From the NCBI GenBank assembly GCA_964467785.1, contig CAYXVB010000124.1:1-10596 (forward strand): a DNA stretch of 10,596 nt, in the 5' to 3' direction. The notes below the pieces were generated by a model that was not told the origin of the DNA, did no database searches, and saw only the letters and a program-made list of their open reading frames with translations. Every line of letters begins with the position of its first letter. The stretch's first letter is position 1. Position numbers and translations under genes: made by a program. This document shows positions 6,787 through 10,596 of the stretch, one piece after another. Source of the stretch: CAYXVB01 sp964467785 (GTDB lineage: Bacteria; Bdellovibrionota; UBA1018).

Positions 6787-8016
6787 TCAGTAAAGTAGGA
6801 ATTCGCGCCGCCCCTCCAGCCAGGACTGCTCCTCGGGCCGGCACATCGCTTCGAAGTCCCCGGTCGTGGCATGGGGATCGTCCACCCATTCCCGAAGTCG
6901 CGGCCCACCGTTGATCAGGTCGATGGCGGCTCGGTCGTTTTCGTACTCGTAGGCGAAGTCGCGCCAAATCGCGTATTCCGGATGGATCGTCCGAATGGCT
7001 TTGAACCAGAGGGAGATCAGCCGGTAGGGCTTGAAGCGGTCGTGCGCGTAGGCTTGATCGTCGACATGGATCTGGAAACCCGAGTTGAGCAGCTTTTGAT
7101 GCTTGTGGAACGTGGGTTCGAAGAAGCATGGCCGGAGCCAACAGCCTTCGAGCCATTCTGGCGCGGACTCCCGCATCCAGGCCAGGATCTCCGGCATGCG
7201 GAGATCCGGTGCCCCTTGTTGTTCAAGGGGGTGAGTGGTACCGCGGCCCTCGGATAGAGTCGTTCCCTCGATCATCACAGTGCCGGCATACGCGCGGGCC
7301 ATACTGAGAGTCGCCGCGTTGGGGCTCGGGTTTACCCAAGGCAGTTCGAGCATTGGCCAGCCGTAACCGGGCGCTTCGTCAATGCGGTAGTTCTTCATCG
7401 CGACGACGTGTAGATCGACGTCGATCTTGAGCGTCTTGACGAACCAGCGCGCCGCCTCGCCGAGCGTGAGGCCGTGGCGCATCGGTATGCCCGCGGCCGC
7501 GCCTACGAAGCTCTCCCATCCGGGCTCGAGCGCCATGCCTTCGACCGGTCGCCCCGCTGGATTGGGACGGTCGAGCACCCACACGCTCTTGCCCTTGCGG
7601 GCGCAGCTTTCGAGGACGTAGAGCAGCGTAGTCAAAAAAGTGTAAATCCGGCAACCGACGTCCTGGATATCAAAAAGGAGCACGTCAAAACTCTCTAGCA
7701 TCGCATCGGTCGGGCGGCGCACTTTGCCGTAGAGGCTGAAAACGGGAATTCCATGGACCGGATCCACGAAGTCGTCGGACTCCACCATGTTGTCCTGCTT
7801 GTCGCCTTTCATTCCGTGCTGTGGGCCGAACGCGGCGGAAAGCCGGAGGTCGCCGCAGCGGGCGAGCGCGTCGATCGAATGGACGAAGCCATGGGCCGGC
7901 GAGGTCATCGAAGCCGGATGGCCGAGTAACGCCACCCGCCTGCCTTTGAGGCGAGCGCGCAAAGCGGGATCCGAGAGCAGTCCGTCGATTCCGAGTTGGA
8001 TCGGTGACCGTGACAT
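6787..8016 (-). CDS. namZ: DUF1343 protein, exo-beta-N-acetylmuramidase NamZ family
   Basis: 409 residues from the ATG at 8016. Family hallmarks in order: FGPQHGMKGDKQDNM (63-77), LLFDIQDVGCRIYTF (113-127), LDRPNP (148-153), LPWVNPSPN (225-233) and EGTTLSEGRGTTHP (250-263). Known of the family: members characterised as NamZ remove N-acetylmuramic acid from the non-reducing end of peptidoglycan chains, feeding cell-wall recycling. The length is full for the domain. No signal peptide is visible: the N-terminus MSRSPIQLGIDGLLSDPALR is polar. The protein therefore looks cytoplasmic, unlike the exported enzymes first described. The ATG at 8016 has GGGGA 7 bases upstream. A frame start at TTG 8037 adds 7 residues without a ribosome site. 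An MFS gene lies upstream in the same direction across 161 bases. The family call is firm; the exact substrate is inferred. Confidence 0.93.
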   Translation of the reverse strand: MSRSPIQLGIDGLLSDPALRARLKGRRVALLGHPASMTSPAHGFVHSIDALARCGDLRLSAAFGPQHGMKGDKQDNMVESDDFVDPVHGIPVFSLYGKVRRPTDAMLESFDVLLFDIQDVGCRIYTFLTTLLYVLESCARKGKSVWVLDRPNPAGRPVEGMALEPGWESFVGAAAGIPMRHGLTLGEAARWFVKTLKIDVDLHVVAMKNYRIDEAPGYGWPMLELPWVNPSPNAATLSMARAYAGTVMIEGTTLSEGRGTTHPLEQQGAPDLRMPEILAWMRESAPEWLEGCWLRPCFFEPTFHKHQKLLNSGFQIHVDDQAYAHDRFKPYRLISLWFKAIRTIHPEYAIWRDFAYEYENDRAAIDLINGGPRLREWVDDPHATTGDFEAMCRPEEQSWLEGRREFLLY

Positions 8017-8023
8017 CGGTCTA

Positions 8024-8028
8024 TCCCC
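8024..8028 (-). promoter_or_regulatory. Ribosome binding site GGGGA deciding the NamZ-type start
   Basis: Reading the - strand, GGGGA ends 7 bases before ATG 8016. No such site precedes the alternative TTG at 8037, so the shorter 409-residue protein is preferred. Confidence 0.5.
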
Positions 8029-8089
8029 GGGGTGCAAGAGGCCTGCTGCGGGCGGATAGGGACAGTGTCGTTAGGTGGCGCATTTCAAA

Positions 8090-8118
8090 ATTCTAGAGCA
8101 GCCGGCTGCTTTGATGAA
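8090..8118 (-). promoter_or_regulatory. Candidate promoter of the NamZ-type gene, with a palindrome in its spacer
   Basis: On the - strand, TTCATC (8118-8113) and TAGAAT (8095-8090) are separated by 17 bases. TAGAAT differs from the sigma-70 -10 consensus at one base; the -35 matches only 3 of 6. The 14-base perfect palindrome AGCAGCCGGCTGCT (8097-8110) fills the spacer, the classic place for a repressor operator. An mRNA from here would have a leader of about 65 bases. The alternative is that the palindrome is a hairpin ending the upstream MFS transcript, but only a broken T-run (CTAGAATTTT) follows it. Confidence 0.35.
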
Positions 8119-8177
8119 CAGAATAGTGCGCCGCCCGCCGTCGAGCCGTCAGCTCATTGTCGCTTGCGCCGCAAGTC

Positions 8178-9518
8178 TCACATTGAGCCGGAGATGAGCG
8201 CCTCGGGGGGGCGCGCGTTTTCCCTCGAGCCTCGGGGCGAGGGCCGGCAAAGCGTCCAGAGCACGCCGAACCGGCAGACCGACGATACGACCCAAAGGGC
8301 CGGAAATCCTCCGAAACTCTCAAGCGCGCGGGCCAGGTGGCCGCCGGTGAAAGCGCAGACGGCTCCCGTCATCCCGCATGCGGCCGCGTACACCGAAAAC
8401 TGCGCGGCACCGAGACCCGAGCGCGACGTGCGCAGCAGGAGCTTGGTTTGGGCCAGACCGAAGCCACAGGCGGCCATCCCGCTGATGAGGTACTCGAACG
8501 GCGCGATCAGTCGGATCACCGCCGGGTCGCGCGACAGATAGAGGATCGGAGAGAAGGAGATCAGATGGCCCGTCCACCAGAGCACCTCGAAGTGCGAGTC
8601 TTTTCCCTGCCGGCGATCGGTGCGCCGGCCCCAATAGCCGGCGGCGATGAAACAGCCCAGATTGGAAAGGCCGCCCCAGATCGCTACCGAGCTCATCGGA
8701 ATGCCGAGCTCCCGCGTGAAGTAGTAGGGGAAGTAGCTCGAAGCCAGTTGCATCGCGCCGGTGTAGGCCGCGCCGAACTTGAGAAGGCGACGGAACTCGG
8801 GGTCGGCGAGAGGTTCGCCGACGATCTCCGAGATCCGGCGCGGTTTCCAGCCCGCGGGCCGGCGCAGCGGTACGTCGCTGACGAGCGAATGCAGACGAAT
8901 TGAAAGCGCGCCGCAGAGTAGGGCCAGGGAACAGACGATGGCCGCTCCGAAGCGCCAGCCCCCGGGCTTCCAGTCCAGGAGGCACGCGGCGACCAAGCTG
9001 GCGAGCACGAAGGCGGAGGTCATGTAGCGTTGCCGGTACCCGAAGAACCGGCCTTGAAAGCGCGCCGGCACCGTATGGCGCATCCAGTACATCCAAGCGT
9101 TGCCGCTGGCGCTTCCGAGGAGCGCGGTCAGACAAGCGCAGATCGTCATGGCGGCAAACCAACGTTGCACCGGGAACGGCGCGCCCGTGAGCTCGCTGCG
9201 CCAGCCCCACCATGCCGCCAGGAATAGCGGGATCATCCACAGCGCGCGCCCCGCCGTGGCGAGGCTGAGCACGTAGCTTTTGACCGAGGCGTTCCTCTCA
9301 AAAGCCCAGGCGCCGATGATCTGGCCGCTAGCACCGATCCACGGAATCGCGGCCATGACGGACACGAGGCCAAGGTTTACGTTGAGCTCGCCCGCGAGAC
9401 CCGCCAGATAGGACGGACCCACGCAGGTCTCGTAGGCCATGGCCAGCGCGGCCTCGGCGCACAGTAGGCGATAAACCCCGCGGAAACGGGTCAGATCACG
9501 GAAGTACCTGTCGAGCAC
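8178..9518 (-). CDS. MFS transporter, about 12 transmembrane segments
   Basis: 446 residues, hydrophobic throughout and divided by a polar central loop (about 215-245: Arg-, Pro- and Lys-rich) into two six-helix halves, as in the major facilitator superfamily. The loop 2-3 region is represented by GAWAFERNASVKS (69-81) and the matching loop 8-9 by GYWGRRTDRRQGK (294-306). Between TM4 and TM5, VPARFQGRFFGYRQR (150-164) matches the Arg/Gly-rich loop common in a class of bacterial MFS proteins. The GTG start at 9518 is chosen because GGAG lies 6 bases upstream. The C-terminus is a short polar tail. The substrate is not visible. The NamZ-type gene downstream, in the same direction, suggests a sugar or muropeptide fragment, but the 161-base gap makes co-transcription uncertain. 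Confidence 0.85.
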   Translation of the reverse strand: MLDRYFRDLTRFRGVYRLLCAEAALAMAYETCVGPSYLAGLAGELNVNLGLVSVMAAIPWIGASGQIIGAWAFERNASVKSYVLSLATAGRALWMIPLFLAAWWGWRSELTGAPFPVQRWFAAMTICACLTALLGSASGNAWMYWMRHTVPARFQGRFFGYRQRYMTSAFVLASLVAACLLDWKPGGWRFGAAIVCSLALLCGALSIRLHSLVSDVPLRRPAGWKPRRISEIVGEPLADPEFRRLLKFGAAYTGAMQLASSYFPYYFTRELGIPMSSVAIWGGLSNLGCFIAAGYWGRRTDRRQGKDSHFEVLWWTGHLISFSPILYLSRDPAVIRLIAPFEYLISGMAACGFGLAQTKLLLRTSRSGLGAAQFSVYAAACGMTGAVCAFTGGHLARALESFGGFPALWVVSSVCRFGVLWTLCRPSPRGSRENARPPEALISGSM

Positions 9519-9524
9519 GGGCTG

Positions 9525-9528
9525 CTCC
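9525..9528 (-). promoter_or_regulatory. Ribosome binding site GGAG of the MFS gene
   Basis: On the - strand, CGGAG is followed by CAGCCC and then GTG, a 6-base spacing. This supports the non-ATG start at 9518. Confidence 0.65.
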
Positions 9529-9573
9529 GATTCGGTTGATTAAACTATTGATGTGAAATAAATCGTAGCAGCA

Positions 9574-9596
9574 TCGCGTTCCGCGCACAAACGCGA
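9574..9596. repeat. Inverted repeat TCGCGTT-N9-AACGCGA between divergent genes
   Basis: These are perfect 7-base arms around the 9-base CCGCGCACA, in the 129-base spacer between the MFS gene (leftward) and the methyltransferase gene (rightward). The arm-to-arm centre distance of 16 bases suits a dimeric regulator on one DNA face. The DNA to its left (9537-9563) is AT-rich, as expected of promoter DNA for the MFS gene. Confidence 0.4.
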
Positions 9597-9647
9597 ATAG
9601 AAGGAAGCGCCCTGTATATCCGCACGGGCCTATGGTAGGGATGCGCG

Positions 9648-10328
9648 ATGCTTCGTTTCGATCCACGTGATCCCTATCCGCTGCTTGCGCGTACCGGCCG
9701 GTCGACGGACTACGCCGCCGAGCGCTCGCACTCCGCCGAGGTGGATGCATGGCTTGGGTTTGAGACGGAACGGGTCGAAGCCGGGATCTCGCGCGAGGAG
9801 CGGGAGCTCGGGACCTGGGCGGGGCATCAGGCTTGGGTCGGACTCCCGGTCCAGACCCTGCTCACCCCTTACACGGAGATCCGTCAGATGCTGGATCGGA
9901 TCTCACCCATCGCGGGCGACACGGTCGTCGATCTCGGCGCCGGTTATGGCCGCATGGCGTTCGTGCTCGGCGTCCATCATCCGGGGGTCCGCTTTGTCGG
10001 TTACGAGCTGGTGGCGGCGCGGGTCGAGGAGGGGCGCCGTGTATTGGGCGTCCATGGACTCGATCCGGAGTGCCTGACCCAGATCGATCTTTCCGAGTCG
10101 GGCTTTCGTCCCTGTGAGGCCGGCGCCTATTTCATCTACGACTTCGGCTCTCGCGAGGCGATCGCAAAGGCGCTCGGAGACCTCCGCAGGGTCGCGCGCG
10201 CGCGCGCCATCACCGTGATCGGCCGAGGGCGCGCATCAAGGGACGCGATCGAGCGCGGGGAGCCCTGGCTCTCGCAGGTCGTCGATCCGGAGCACTTCGG
10301 CAATTGGTCGGTTTATCGCTCGAGTTGA
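9648..10328 (+). CDS. Class I SAM-dependent methyltransferase, substrate unknown
   Basis: 226 residues. The SAM-binding motif I is VVDLGAGYGRM (93-103), at the end of the first Rossmann strand. The second strand ends in VGYE (117-120), whose Glu120 should hold the SAM ribose. LTQIDLSE (143-150) follows as the next acidic motif, then YFIYDFGSREAI (161-172) at the motif IV position. The C-terminal block ITVIGRGRASRDAIERG (188-204) to HFGNWSVY (216-223) has many charged conserved-looking residues and probably forms the substrate side. The N-terminal 90 residues lack membrane segments. ATG 9648 has a GGGA run 6 bases upstream; the ATG at 9641 is out of frame. The layout is faintly DOT1-like (motif I, then GYE), but protein, small-molecule or RNA substrates cannot be separated. 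It is divergent from the MFS gene and converges on CheX. Confidence 0.85.
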   Translation: MLRFDPRDPYPLLARTGRSTDYAAERSHSAEVDAWLGFETERVEAGISREERELGTWAGHQAWVGLPVQTLLTPYTEIRQMLDRISPIAGDTVVDLGAGYGRMAFVLGVHHPGVRFVGYELVAARVEEGRRVLGVHGLDPECLTQIDLSESGFRPCEAGAYFIYDFGSREAIAKALGDLRRVARARAITVIGRGRASRDAIERGEPWLSQVVDPEHFGNWSVYRSS

Positions 10329-10338
10329 GCCGGGGAGT

Positions 10339-10596
10339 TCAGACGAAGTCGGTGCTGATTTCGAGGTGGAACATGCCTGCCTTCGTTTCGAACGGGAGCA
10401 CCACCGCGACATTTCTGCCCAGGTGATGGACCTGAAGCCGCTGGCCGCGGACAATCGTCGGGATCGCCTTCTGGATCTGGTAGCCGGCGCGATCGTTGAG
10501 CTCCGCCTTGGCCTGGCCGAAGATAATGTTCAGCAGCTCGCCCGCGGCGTCCTCGATCTCCTGGGTGATCTCCTTGGCTTCTTCCATCACCATATT
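10339..10596 (-). CDS. cheX: CheX-type chemotaxis phosphatase, C-terminal part (5' end outside window)
   Basis: The frame is open to the right edge (an AAT codon precedes the first visible ATG), so the roughly 85 residues here are the second part of a protein usually near 150. Numbering from the first visible Met, the phosphatase signature D-x3-E-x2-N-x22-P of the CheC/CheX/FliY family is met exactly by D15, E19, N22 and P45. The helix EIEDAAGELLNIIFGQAK carries the Glu and Asn that in this family attack and position CheY-phosphate. The rest (QIQKAIPTIVRG, then VVLPFETKAGMFHLEI) is the family's beta-sheet half. Role: dephosphorylates CheY-P to reset flagellar or gliding motility signalling; other response regulators may be the target in lineages with several such proteins. 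Its stop lies 10 bases from the methyltransferase stop. Confidence 0.9.
   Translation of the reverse strand, partial: NMVMEEAKEITQEIEDAAGELLNIIFGQAKAELNDRAGYQIQKAIPTIVRGQRLQVHHLGRNVAVVLPFETKAGMFHLEISTDFV

Noticed and set aside
8320..9240. 306-residue - strand frame inside the MFS gene
   Set aside because: An Arg/Pro-rich shadow of the MFS frame without membrane segments.

Overview
This is a chromosomal stretch of a GC-rich Gram-negative bacterium. A TolC-type outer-membrane protein, a lipoprotein with a lipobox and a CheX chemotaxis phosphatase point to a motile, double-membraned organism. The overall style (CheX wording, Cys-rich lipoprotein, cytoplasmic-looking DUF1343/NamZ protein, SWIM-SNF2 ATPase) feels closest to the Bdellovibrionota or another former deltaproteobacterial lineage. 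That placement is an impression from protein style and is not proven by any marker gene. No rRNA, tRNA, CRISPR array, insertion sequence, phage gene or integration site is visible.

Layout. On the + strand, 3-440 is the C-terminal end of a TolC-family protein, 542-925 is a small Cys-rich lipoprotein and 986-2347 is a polytopic membrane protein that may be GT-C-like. They meet a very large - strand gene (6130-2357), a SWIM zinc-finger SNF2-family ATPase. Upstream of it lies a 286-base spacer rich in inverted repeats, followed by a small + strand glycine-zipper protein (6417-6749). Next come two - strand genes: a NamZ-type (DUF1343) protein (8016-6787) and, upstream of it, an MFS transporter (9518-8178). 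A divergent + strand class I methyltransferase (9648-10328) converges on the truncated 3' part of a CheX gene (10596-10339, - strand).

How the genes may work together. The first three genes all concern the cell envelope, but they are not tightly coupled. The NamZ-type protein and the MFS transporter lie in the same direction and might handle peptidoglycan-derived sugars. The 161-base gap between them holds its own promoter-like and operator-like sequence, so they may be separate units. The SNF2 ATPase probably acts on nucleic-acid-protein complexes and has no helper gene beside it, so I see no defence island.

I found no convincing undescribed multi-gene system. The points most worth a second look are the duplicated Cys-rich lipoprotein, the unassigned 453-residue membrane protein, the basic His/Gly-rich disordered regions around the SWIM finger, the NamZ-type protein without a signal peptide, and three palindromic intergenic elements.
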